A stretch of 64,000 nucleotides of DNA from Pedobacter cryoconitis (GTDB lineage Bacteria; Bacteroidota; Bacteroidia; Sphingobacteriales; Sphingobacteriaceae), in assembly GCF_003259615.1 (NCBI RefSeq), contig NZ_QLLR01000014.1, positions 1-64,000 on the forward strand, read 5' to 3'. This document shows positions 34,476 through 42,097 of the stretch, piece after piece; the first letter of the stretch is position 1, and every line of letters begins with the position of its first letter. Under the pieces are notes generated by a model. It made no database searches. It had not been told where the DNA came from and saw only the letters and a list, made by a program, of their open reading frames with translations. The translations under genes were made by a program, and so were the position numbers.

Positions 34476-36623
34476 CTAAGCTGGTATCTTTCCTTTTTTC
34501 TCCCGTTCCCAGAAACGGTGTTGTTGTATCGCTTTTTCAAAATCTTTAGCTGTCTTGTTCAGCAATAATCCTTCAACCGGTTCCTTTTCATCTTTTACCG
34601 GGATGTTAGAAAGCAGGATGAACTCCACTCCTTCTGCACTGGCGGCAATAGCTTTGCAATGTCTGAAAGCTTCTTCAACAAAGTGTACTGCATCTGCTTC
34701 AGCACTTAAGGCTTGAACTGACTTTTCACCACCAGGTACATAAACCGCGTCAAATAAAACAGATGCGGTAGTCAGGAAAGTAAAATCAACTTTGATTAAT
34801 TTTCCTGAGTCATCTTTAATATGTCCGTCGTGAGTAGCTACAATTTTCGTCATTGCTCCGGCTGCTTCGAGTACCTTTTTATAAGCGTCCAGTTGATTTC
34901 CATTCACACCGTCAGCGGCCAGAATAGCAATTTTCCTGGTTTTGATAGTATCCTTTGGCGTATCTTTCATACTGAGTGCCGCACTTGCTTTCAATGTGCT
35001 TTTTACAATTTTCGGCTCGTAGCTTTGTTGATCAGCATCTGCAGGAACACCGTGATTAACTGGTTTTTCCGGCCCCGCTGGTACATCCAGACCTAAACCT
35101 TCTGCGACACGTTTAGCTAGTGTAAGGTCTACTTGTGTTAAAATACCCAGCATACGTTTTCTAATTTCCACGATTTCTACTTTTCCAAGTTCAAATCGCA
35201 ATGCGTCAACCAGGTGATTCTTTTCTGGTTCAGACTGACTGTTGTAAAAAAGTGTAGCCTGAGAAAAATGATCAAAGAAACTATCACTGCGTGCCCTGAT
35301 TTTCTTCGCATCTATGCGTTCCTGGTAAGAGCTGAAACCACCTTCTGAAACTTTAGCTTGCAATGGTGAATTATCATTGATACTGTTAGGCTGATAACTG
35401 GTGCGCCCGGTATTGATGGTTTGGCGCATATGTCCGTCTCTTTGATTGTTATGTACGGGTGAAATTGGCCTGTTGATAGGAATTTCATGAAAGTTTGGCC
35501 CTCCCAATCTTGAAAGCTGTGTATCGGTATAAGAGAACAAACGACCTTGTAAAAGTGGGTCATTGGTAAAATCAATACCCGGCACAAGGTGACCAGGATG
35601 GAATGCAACCTGCTCTGTTTCTGCAAAGAAGTTATCAGGGTTCCTGTTCAGGGTCATTTTTCCGATTCTTTGAACAGGAACCAGCTCTTCTGGAACTAAT
35701 TTAGTCGGGTCCAGCAAGTCAAATTCGAATTTATGTTCATCTTCTTCCGGAATCACCTGAATTCCCAATTCCCACTCGGGAAATGCACCTGCTTCAATAG
35801 CTTCCCAAAGGTCACGTCTATGAAAATCGGGGTCATTTCCTGAAATCTTCAAAGCTTCATTCCAGACTACGGAATGTACACCAAGCAGTGGTTTCCAGTG
35901 GAACTTAACAAAGTGTGATTTTCCTTCTTCATTGATCAGGCGGAAAGTATGGACACCAAATCCTTCCATCATTCTATAACTGCGTGGAATTGCCCGGTCC
36001 GACATCAGCCACATAATCATATGGGAAGATTCGGGCATCAGGGAGATAAAATCCCAAAAGGTATCGTGCGCAGAAGCTGCCTGAGGCATTTCATGGTGTG
36101 GTTCAGGTTTCACCGCATGAATCAGGTCTGGAAATTTAATTGCATCCTGGATAAAGAACACAGGCATATTGTTACCGACAAAATCGTAAATACCTTCCTG
36201 GGTATAGAATTTAACGGAAAAACCTCTTACGTCCCTGGCCAGGTCTGTAGAGCCTCTGGAACCTGCCACTGTTGAAAAACGGACAAAAACCGGGGTCTTT
36301 ACTGTAGTGTCATTTAAAAATCCTGCTTTTGTATATTCAGCCTGAGATTTATACAATTCAAATACACCATGTGCACCTGATCCCCTGGCATGAACAATTC
36401 GTTCAGGAATTCTTTCATGGTCAAAGTGGGTGATCTTTTCTCTGAGGATAAAATCTTCCAGCAGTGTCGCCCCGCGCTCACCGGCTTTCAGTGAGTTTTG
36501 ATCATCATTGATTTTTAATCCCTGATTAGTGGTCAGCAGTTGGCCTGACCCGTCTTCTTTATTGGTTTGGAGGTCTTCATTTTTTGAAATTACTTCCGGT
36601 GGAGATACTGCTGGTTTTTTCAT
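34476..36623 (-). CDS. katE: Large-subunit catalase (HPII type)
   Basis: 715 residues, the size of clade 2 catalases. The core (about 45-530) shows the catalytic His78 in RIVHARGSGAHG, the Asn region DFVGNNMPVFFIQDAIKFPDLIHA, and the haem-ligand Tyr in RLFSYTDTQLSRLGGPNF. The extra C-terminal flavodoxin/GATase1-like domain (about 565-710; KIAILAADGVNGNQLDAYKKVLEAAGA...AVYVPGGEKSVQAL) is typical of HPII. It decomposes hydrogen peroxide, usually in stationary phase or under stress. It stands alone, convergent with the ankyrin gene and divergent from efp. Confidence 0.95.
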   Translation of the reverse strand: MKKPAVSPPEVISKNEDLQTNKEDGSGQLLTTNQGLKINDDQNSLKAGERGATLLEDFILREKITHFDHERIPERIVHARGSGAHGVFELYKSQAEYTKAGFLNDTTVKTPVFVRFSTVAGSRGSTDLARDVRGFSVKFYTQEGIYDFVGNNMPVFFIQDAIKFPDLIHAVKPEPHHEMPQAASAHDTFWDFISLMPESSHMIMWLMSDRAIPRSYRMMEGFGVHTFRLINEEGKSHFVKFHWKPLLGVHSVVWNEALKISGNDPDFHRRDLWEAIEAGAFPEWELGIQVIPEEDEHKFEFDLLDPTKLVPEELVPVQRIGKMTLNRNPDNFFAETEQVAFHPGHLVPGIDFTNDPLLQGRLFSYTDTQLSRLGGPNFHEIPINRPISPVHNNQRDGHMRQTINTGRTSYQPNSINDNSPLQAKVSEGGFSSYQERIDAKKIRARSDSFFDHFSQATLFYNSQSEPEKNHLVDALRFELGKVEIVEIRKRMLGILTQVDLTLAKRVAEGLGLDVPAGPEKPVNHGVPADADQQSYEPKIVKSTLKASAALSMKDTPKDTIKTRKIAILAADGVNGNQLDAYKKVLEAAGAMTKIVATHDGHIKDDSGKLIKVDFTFLTTASVLFDAVYVPGGEKSVQALSAEADAVHFVEEAFRHCKAIAASAEGVEFILLSNIPVKDEKEPVEGLLLNKTAKDFEKAIQQHRFWEREKKGKIPA

Positions 36624-36829
36624 AATCCGATATTTATCTTTTGTAGTTATTATCTTCTGTGGTTATAGCCTTTTATAGTTAAGAGTCAGGCTCTTTTCCG
36701 CTAATTCGCAACCAGAACAAACCGTTTTATGAAATGTTTTAAATTAAAATATGCTGTTGAATATGGGTTTTGTGATTAAGAAAGGATAAGATGTTATAAA
36801 ATGAACTATAAATACACAAAAAAAGCACA

Positions 36830-36837
36830 TATATTTG
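36830..36837 (+). promoter_or_regulatory. Probable -7 promoter box of efp
   Basis: TATATTTG exactly fits the Bacteroidota TAnnTTTG element. It lies 25 bp before the efp ATG, which would give a short untranslated leader. No clear TTG-type upstream element was found at the expected distance. Confidence 0.45.
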
Positions 36838-36862
36838 AACTCAAATTTTACAACTATATTTT

Positions 36863-37423
36863 ATGGCAAAGGCATCCGAAATCAAAGTAGGAAATATTTT
36901 ACGTTTCAACGGCGAATTGGTAACAGTTACAGAAATCCTGCATCGTACACCAGGTAAAGGTGGAGCTTTCTACTTAGGAAAGTTTCGTAATATTAAAACC
37001 GGGAAAATTGTAGAGGCCCGTTTAGCAACTGACGAGCAGGTTGAAATTTGCCGTGTAGAAACTAGTGATTTCCAATATTTATATGAAGAAGGTGACTACT
37101 TTGTAGTGATGGATAACGTTACTTTTGAGCAGTTCAGTGTGGCTAAAGCGTTGTTCGGCCCAGCTGCAAAGTTTATCAAAGAAGGAATGGATGTTATCGT
37201 TTCTTTTGAAAGTGAAGAACCTATTATGGCTCAGGCACCAAACTTTGTAGAGTTGCTGATTTCTTATGCTGAACCAGCTGTTAAAGGAGATACTTCTTCT
37301 GGTGCATTAAAATATGCAACCACAGAAATTGGCTTTGAAATCAAAGTTCCTTTGTTCGTTAATGAAGGTGACAAAGTAAAAGTAGATACACGTACGGGTG
37401 AATACGTTGAACGTGTAAAATAA
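36863..37423 (+). CDS. efp: Translation elongation factor P
   Basis: 186 residues with the three beta domains of EF-P: KOW-like N-terminus (1-65), OB domains (66-126 and 127-186). It rescues ribosomes stalled at polyproline. The tip loop reads HRTPGKGGAFYLGKFRN, with Lys32 at the position that is modified in other bacteria; the residues before it (R-T) differ from the common VKPGKG. No epmA/epmB-type modification gene is nearby. The C-terminal signature ATTEIGFEIKVPLFVNEGDKVKVDTRTGEY is typical. Confidence 0.97.
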   Translation: MAKASEIKVGNILRFNGELVTVTEILHRTPGKGGAFYLGKFRNIKTGKIVEARLATDEQVEICRVETSDFQYLYEEGDYFVVMDNVTFEQFSVAKALFGPAAKFIKEGMDVIVSFESEEPIMAQAPNFVELLISYAEPAVKGDTSSGALKYATTEIGFEIKVPLFVNEGDKVKVDTRTGEYVERVK

Positions 37424-37466
37424 GTAATTTCGCCATCCTGATGGCTTTATTTATATTCTTTTTAAC

Positions 37467-37497
37467 AAAAAAAGCAGCTTATCGGGCTGCTTTTTTT
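37467..37497. terminator. Intrinsic terminator after efp
   Basis: AAAAAAAGCAGC (37467-37478) pairs with GCTGCTTTTTTT (37486-37497) around a 7-nt loop: a strong stem with a long T-tract. Confidence 0.85.
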
Positions 37498-37526
37498 GTG
37501 ATACCCGAAATTGACAGGCAATTTAA

Positions 37527-37554
37527 GGATCAAGTCATAAACTTGTGGAGCAGG
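37527..37554 (+). repeat. 28-bp inverted repeat, left copy
   Basis: Its reverse complement matches 38338-38365 at 26 of 28 bases (core TCCACAAGTTTATGACTTG). In one frame both copies encode P-x-PQVYDL, so they may derive from duplicated coding sequence. The copies enclose about 780 bp that holds the other repeats. Confidence 0.7.
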
Positions 37555-37732
37555 CTCTTTTTTAAGCATAAATTTTGACACGCTAAACAGAAAGTCTTTG
37601 CTATCACGGATGCTGTTATGCCTCTGGAAGTTGCGCTGAAAGCTTTCAATTTGCATGGGAATGACTCAGCCGAAACAAGGCCGGGCTGTTAGTAAATAAA
37701 TTCAAAATAGCTTAATAATAGATCTATATCGG

Positions 37733-37776
37733 CCGGGTACTGCCCGGGTACTGTCCGGGTACTGTCCGGGTACTCG
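37733..37776 (+). repeat. Tandem repeat, 4 x 11 bp
   Basis: Four head-to-tail copies of CCGGGTACTGT; the first ends GC and the last ends CG. The unit is close to one helical turn and unusually GC-rich for this genome. Confidence 0.9.
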
Positions 37777-37810
37777 TTAGGGTAAGTCCAAGGTAAGAGT
37801 ACCCTGAGTC

Positions 37811-37862
37811 CATGGCAAGTCCAAGTCAAAACAACTAGTTGAAACAACATGGACTTGCCATG
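37811..37862. repeat. Inverted repeat / hairpin
   Basis: CATGGCAAGTCCA (37811-37823) and TGGACTTGCCATG (37850-37862) are perfect 13-bp arms. The 26-nt loop contains the palindrome CAACTAGTTG. No T-tract follows, so it is not an obvious terminator. Confidence 0.7.
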
Positions 37863-37970
37863 CTTAAAGCCTGTTCTCAACCTGGTGTCATCCCGACCAC
37901 CACTCAGGCACAACCAAACCATAACTAGTTGAAGATTAATGAAATTATAATTTTCCCTTTGACTAACCCA

Positions 37971-38020
37971 TGGACAACTGCGGACAATTGCAGACAGCTA
38001 CGGACAATTACGGACATTTT
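37971..38020 (+). repeat. Tandem repeat, 5 x 10 bp
   Basis: Five consecutive 10-bp units of consensus CGGACAATTG, with point differences between copies (third unit CAGACAGCTA). It lies about 200 bp from the 11-bp repeat and is unrelated to it in sequence. Confidence 0.85.
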
Positions 38021-38082
38021 TTACGCATCAGGATAATCTTTAACACGAATAGCCTACATTGGTGGAAAGGCATTTATTGATT

Positions 38083-38286
38083 ATGGGAAGTTTAACGGGT
38101 AAATTTGTAAAGGGAATCCTGGGCGATTTCATTTTTAAAGCAGCAGTTTGGAGTACAGGTTGTTTCAAAAGTTCTGTAAGGGGCACAATGAAACAATCAA
38201 TGGAAACCCAAAGGCATCAGAGAACTTTCGTCAAAGTAGCAAGCCTGGAAAAATCAGGAAGTAATTGGCTTATTAAAGAATCGTAA
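38083..38286 (+). CDS. Short ORF, probable truncated uncharacterised protein
   Basis: 67 codons from ATG 38083 (a GTG at 38059 is also possible): MGSLTGKFVKGILGDFIFKAAV at the start. This resembles the N-terminus of a small-protein family of Sphingobacteriaceae with a G-x-TGK-x-KG-x-G-x-x-F-K pattern followed by a TFG-type segment, as far as can be recalled; no search was possible. The later part (SLEKSGSNWLIKES) does not look like the family, which is longer, so a frameshift or truncation is likely. Confidence 0.3.
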   Translation: MGSLTGKFVKGILGDFIFKAAVWSTGCFKSSVRGTMKQSMETQRHQRTFVKVASLEKSGSNWLIKES

Positions 38287-38337
38287 CCAGCTGCTTTGAA
38301 CTCAGAAAATATCAAACCCAAAACTTGAAATTTAATC

Positions 38338-38365
38338 CCTGATCCACAAGTTTATGACTTGGTCC
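38338..38365 (-). repeat. 28-bp inverted repeat, right copy
   Basis: Partner of 37527-37554 in opposite orientation (26/28 identical). It ends 20 bp before the stop of the sugar-kinase gene. Confidence 0.7.
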
Positions 38366-38385
38366 CAATTTAACAGACATGATTT

Positions 38386-39327
38386 TTAAGAAGCAGGATT
38401 CGGCCAGCGGTCCACACTCCATTCTTTTTTATAGGTCCTGATAAATTTATTTACCTCTGCTATTTTATAAGGGGGACAGGCCCCTGCTTTTGTGGTGATG
38501 AAAGCGCTGAGCCCAACCGCAAAATCTAAAGTATCATTGATATATTCGTTTGATAGTTTCATAGCCAACAGCCCTGCCAGGAAAGAATCTCCGCTGCCTA
38601 CGGTATCTTGTACCTGGATCGCGTAAGCAGACCAGTGATGCTCGGCCTGATCTCCATAATAAGAGGCTCCTTTGCTTCCTTTTGTGACCACAATCTCCGG
38701 AATACTAAATTTGTTCCTCAATAACTCTATACGTTCAATTTCTGTCTGACAATCCTGACTGAACCAATCACTGATAATTGTCAGTTCCTCCAGGTTTAAT
38801 TTAAGCAGATCTGTTTGACAGAGTAGCGTTGCGATATAATCCGGCTCGTAATCGGGCGCGCGCAGGTTAACATCCATTACTTTATAGTGGGCCAGTGCCA
38901 GCAATTTCTCCAGCGTCCGCCTGCTGGTTTCACAGCGACCGGATAAACTTCCGTAAACCAGCGCATCGGCTTGTGCCACCAGACGGATATGCGGGTTTTC
39001 ATAAGCGATATAATCCCAGGCCACAGGCTTAACAATTTCATAGCGGACTTCATTGTCCTGATCAGTAGTGACTTCTACAGTGGAGGTTTTATGTTCCTGA
39101 TCCAGCTGAACATACGCAGTAGCTACGCCGGAATCCTTCATGACCTGCATTAATTCTGTACCATTCTGATCAGCGCCAACCCTGCTGATCAGGTGACTGT
39201 TTACGCCCAGGTTTTTTAAGTGATAAGCCACATTCATGACCGCACCACCGGGCTTTTTACCGGCTGGAAAGTTGTCCCACAATACTTCCCCAAAACATAC
39301 TACCTGAAGACTATTTTTCCTGCTCAT
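38386..39327 (-). CDS. PfkB-family sugar kinase, fructokinase-like
   Basis: 313 residues of ribokinase fold. N-terminal VVCFGEVLWDNFPAGKKPGGAVMNVAYHLKNLGV contains the sugar-binding GG motif. Near the C-terminus DTVGSGDSFLAGLLAMKL carries the catalytic Asp and anion hole. The order and length fit fructokinases. It phosphorylates a sugar with ATP in the cytoplasm; fructose is the usual substrate of the closest type but is not proven. No glycosidase or transporter is adjacent, and the SusCD pair at 42-46 kb is separated by three unrelated genes. Confidence 0.87.
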   Translation of the reverse strand: MSRKNSLQVVCFGEVLWDNFPAGKKPGGAVMNVAYHLKNLGVNSHLISRVGADQNGTELMQVMKDSGVATAYVQLDQEHKTSTVEVTTDQDNEVRYEIVKPVAWDYIAYENPHIRLVAQADALVYGSLSGRCETSRRTLEKLLALAHYKVMDVNLRAPDYEPDYIATLLCQTDLLKLNLEELTIISDWFSQDCQTEIERIELLRNKFSIPEIVVTKGSKGASYYGDQAEHHWSAYAIQVQDTVGSGDSFLAGLLAMKLSNEYINDTLDFAVGLSAFITTKAGACPPYKIAEVNKFIRTYKKEWSVDRWPNPAS

Positions 39328-39403
39328 CTCTTAAATCAAAATTGCTCTTTTCTTTAAAGATACACCTTTAACCAGCTGTTTATTGATAGCCAGCATTAAA
39401 AAT

Positions 39404-40105
39404 TCAGATCTGCTTATTTTCCTGTTCCTCACCGTCAACAAAAAAGCGCGTAGCGGAAACTTTCATCGGATTAAAATCAAATTCAATCATGGTTCCATTG
39501 TTAGGATTACCATATAAATCGAAGATCAGCTCTCCCAGCAGTTTTCCATCTGCTCCGTAATATTTCGCTTTTCCTTCACTTAAAAAGGACTCCTGACGGA
39601 TACCTTTCGGGTTGCCATCATAAATAATCTGTTTAACGCGTTCGTCTTTTTCAAATATGGTAATCAGATCGTATACTGATGGGATACCTTCAATTTCTGT
39701 TCCTTTATAGGTGTATACTGTAGCAGTCTGCTCCTCTCCATCTTTATAGGTAGCATCTTGTCTTAGTCTTCCATCTTCGAAGTAGGTTTTCACTGCCCCA
39801 TTCAGCACTCCATTTTTAAACACAGATGTTCCGCTGATTTTACCATTTTCTCCATAATATTTAACCTCTCCGTCAAATTTCTCTTCTGTTTTAGAGAGAG
39901 AGAACCCTACAAATTGCGGCTTACCGGATTTATAAAAATCCTTGAAAAGATATTTTCCATTAACAGCTTTCGGCTCGGGTCTGTAATAGACCATATCTTC
40001 TTTAGCTACAGGTTTCCAATCTTCATCAAAATATTGTGTTTTCACTTGTGCAAAGGTTGTAGTAAATGCAAATAGCAAAACAATTAAAATGGCATTCTTT
40101 TTCAT
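39404..40105 (-). CDS. Exported MORN-repeat (YwqK-like) protein
   Basis: 233 residues with a signal peptide (MKKNAILIVLLFAFTTTFAQ). The body is built of repeated Y-x-x-G-K/G-x-L-x-G-x-x-x-x-Y units (FDGEVKYYGENGKISGTSVFKNGVLNGAVKTYFEDGRLRQDATYKDGE; SEGKAKYYGADGKLLGELIFDLYGNPNNG), like MORN_2/YwqK-type proteins. They are widespread in Bacteroidota envelopes without a defined role. Stands alone. Confidence 0.75.
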   Translation of the reverse strand: MKKNAILIVLLFAFTTTFAQVKTQYFDEDWKPVAKEDMVYYRPEPKAVNGKYLFKDFYKSGKPQFVGFSLSKTEEKFDGEVKYYGENGKISGTSVFKNGVLNGAVKTYFEDGRLRQDATYKDGEEQTATVYTYKGTEIEGIPSVYDLITIFEKDERVKQIIYDGNPKGIRQESFLSEGKAKYYGADGKLLGELIFDLYGNPNNGTMIEFDFNPMKVSATRFFVDGEEQENKQI

Positions 40106-40175
40106 CTGTTTATTTATTATTTCTTTATACCGGATTTCATCAGGCTAACTTTTAATCCATAAATTTATAAAAATC

Positions 40176-40204
40176 TTGCCAATTCTTATAAATAAGTAAG
40201 TTTA
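40176..40204 (+). promoter_or_regulatory. Probable promoter of the DUF4180 gene
   Basis: TTG (40176-40178), an 18-bp spacer, then TAAGTTTA (40197-40204), one base off the Bacteroidota TAnnTTTG element, 23 bp before the ATG. Confidence 0.4.
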
Positions 40205-40226
40205 CTGATACCTGTCAAAACATAAC

Positions 40227-40586
40227 ATGAATATAAAAACACACCAGGCTGGTGACCATAAAATAGCAGAAGTAATTTCAGATGATGTACTGATTAACAA
40301 TCCCGAAGAAGGACTGCAGTTATTAGTTGATCTTTATTACCAGGATTTCGATAAAATTATCATCCGCGAGAGAAACATTATTCCGGCTTTCTTTGACCTG
40401 AAAACAGGGATTGCAGGCGAAATTCTTCAAAAATTCTCTAACTATAGAGTAAGGTTGGTAATTGTTGGTGAATTTATCCAATACCCCGGGCAGAGCATCA
40501 AAGATTTCATTTTTGAAAGCAATAAAGGTAAACAGATTAATTTCCTTGATTCTGTTGAACTTGGAGTAGAAAAATTATCAAAATAA
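40227..40586 (+). CDS. DUF4180-domain protein
   Basis: 119 residues, no signal or membrane segment. The whole length fits DUF4180, with the pattern DDVLINNPEEGLQLLVDLYYQDFDKIIIRERNIIPAFFDLKTGIAGEILQKFSNYRVRLVIVGEF. The fold is presumably alpha/beta; no function is known. It precedes the aspartate kinase by 65 nt on the same strand. Confidence 0.85.
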   Translation: MNIKTHQAGDHKIAEVISDDVLINNPEEGLQLLVDLYYQDFDKIIIRERNIIPAFFDLKTGIAGEILQKFSNYRVRLVIVGEFIQYPGQSIKDFIFESNKGKQINFLDSVELGVEKLSK

Positions 40587-40651
40587 TCCTGTATTTTAGG
40601 CGGAAAACTAAACAAAGAACCAGCATAATCCTGGTATAATAAATATATTAG

Positions 40652-42028
40652 ATGTTAACAGTAGAAAAAATTGGCGGCACTTCTATGAGTGCCTTGCAGG
40701 ATGTCATTAAAAATATTATTCTATTTGAACGTACGGGCGATCAGTTATATAACAGGATATTCGTAGTATCAGCGTTCTCAGGCGTTACAGATCTTTTGCT
40801 TGAAAACAAGAAAACAGGTGCGCCGGGTGTTTATCACCGCATTGCGAAACACCAGAATTTTCATCGCCCGCTGAAAGATTTGATTGTCAAATTAAAAGTG
40901 ATTAATAAAAAATACGCTGACCTCGGACTGGATCTTGCAGTTGCAGATCAGTTTATTGAGAATCACGTTAATCAGGCTCAGAAATATCTGGAAAATTTAG
41001 CAAATATTTTGGCTTCTGGTTACGTAAGTAAAGAAGGGATATTGCAGGCGGCACGTGAAATATTAGCTTCGATTGGTGAAAGTCATTCGGCTTTTAACTT
41101 TACCAATATCCTGCAGAATATGAACATCAATACTGCACTGGTTGATTTGAGCGGATTTGACGATCACCGTGCTTTTACGATAGATCAGCGTATTAAACAT
41201 GCTTTTAAAAATATTGAGCTTAAAAAGACACTTTGTATTGTTACAGGTTATGCCAAGGGTACTGAAGGGATTATGCGTGAGTTTGACAGAGGGTATTCAG
41301 AAGTTACCTTCAGTAAAATTGCCGGGTTTTTAAGACCTGCAGAAGCTATTATTCATAAAGAGTATCATTTGTCTACTGCTGATCCTGCGCTGGTAGGCCT
41401 GGAAAATTGTACTCCGGTTGGGTATACCAATTATGATATTGCAGATCAGCTGGCAGATGTGGGTATGGAAGCTATCCATCCGAAGGCTTCAAAACCATTG
41501 GAAGTAAGTGGTATTAATCTGCGGATTAAAAATACATTTGAGCCTTCCCATCCGGGTACTTTGATTACGCGTGAGTTTGTTTGCGAACATAAACGCGTAG
41601 AGGTCATTACCGGAACTGACAAGTTATTAATGATTGATGTATATGATCCTTCGATGGTTGGCAATGTAGGAAGTGACTTACAGATCATGCAGGCATTTTA
41701 TGATCATAAAGTGAGTTATACATTTAAAGCGACCAGCGCAAACAGTATTTCTATTGTGATCTGGGCGCGTGACTTTAACAAAAAGCTGATCAGTAAACTG
41801 GAAGACGATTTTGAGAAAGTGACGATAGAAAAAGTGGCTATGGTTTGTTTGCTGGGTACGAATATGGATCAGCCTGGTCTATTGGCTAAAAGTGCGAATG
41901 CGCTGACCGAAAACAATATCAATATCAAGAGTGCCGGTTTTGCATTAAGGAAAGTAAACATTCAGTTCCTGATTGCTCCTGAGCAGTTTAAGATGGCTAT
42001 TATCGCATTGAACAAGGCGATGAAGTAA
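40652..42028 (+). CDS. Aspartate kinase, ectoine-type (Ask_Ect-like)
   Basis: 458 residues. The kinase start is VEKIGGTSMSALQDVI rather than the usual KFGGTSV. Segments RIFVVSAFSGVTDLLLENKKTGAPGVYHR, LASIGESHSAFNF, FDRGYSEVTFSKIAG, AIIHKEYHLSTADPALVG, NYDIADQLADVGMEAIHPKA and the two C-terminal ACT domains closely follow the specialised aspartate kinases found in ectoine clusters, as remembered. The enzyme makes aspartyl phosphate, the first step to aspartate semialdehyde, lysine/threonine or 2,4-diaminobutyrate. No asd or ectA/C is adjacent, but an EctB-like aminotransferase lies 5 kb away beside the NRPS. Ask_Ect enzymes are thought to be less sensitive to feedback. Confidence 0.85.
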   Translation: MLTVEKIGGTSMSALQDVIKNIILFERTGDQLYNRIFVVSAFSGVTDLLLENKKTGAPGVYHRIAKHQNFHRPLKDLIVKLKVINKKYADLGLDLAVADQFIENHVNQAQKYLENLANILASGYVSKEGILQAAREILASIGESHSAFNFTNILQNMNINTALVDLSGFDDHRAFTIDQRIKHAFKNIELKKTLCIVTGYAKGTEGIMREFDRGYSEVTFSKIAGFLRPAEAIIHKEYHLSTADPALVGLENCTPVGYTNYDIADQLADVGMEAIHPKASKPLEVSGINLRIKNTFEPSHPGTLITREFVCEHKRVEVITGTDKLLMIDVYDPSMVGNVGSDLQIMQAFYDHKVSYTFKATSANSISIVIWARDFNKKLISKLEDDFEKVTIEKVAMVCLLGTNMDQPGLLAKSANALTENNINIKSAGFALRKVNIQFLIAPEQFKMAIIALNKAMK

Positions 42029-42043
42029 TATTTGACTTTTATT

Positions 42044-42086
42044 AAAAAAGACCCTTTGAAATAAATTGTTTCAAAGGGTCTTTTTT
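42044..42086. terminator. Bidirectional intrinsic terminator
   Basis: An 18-bp perfect stem with core AAGACCCTTTG/CAAAGGGTCTT around a 7-nt loop, A- and T-tracts on both sides, between the aspartate kinase and convergent susD stops. Confidence 0.9.
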
Positions 42087-42097
42087 ATTATTCAGGG

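Larger units (their letters stand above)
37500..38385. other. Gene-poor region rich in short repeats
   Basis: Almost 900 bp without a convincing intact gene. Within it are 28-bp inverted repeats near both edges, 4 x 11-bp and 5 x 10-bp tandem repeats, a 13-bp-stem hairpin, and a minus-strand fragment at about 37500-37656 (MQIESFQRNFQRHNSIRDSK...PAPQVYDLILKLPV). That fragment reads as protein but has no recognisable family. It looks like a graveyard or an integration site for small repeat elements. Confidence 0.5.

Noticed and set aside
37689..37922. A 77-codon minus-strand frame (contains YPDSTRTVPGQYP)
   Set aside because: It is produced by the 11-bp tandem repeat and hairpin; no domain or start context supports a gene.
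37971..38020. Possible small CRISPR array because of regular repeats
   Set aside because: Units are 10 bp head to tail with no spacers, and no cas genes are near.
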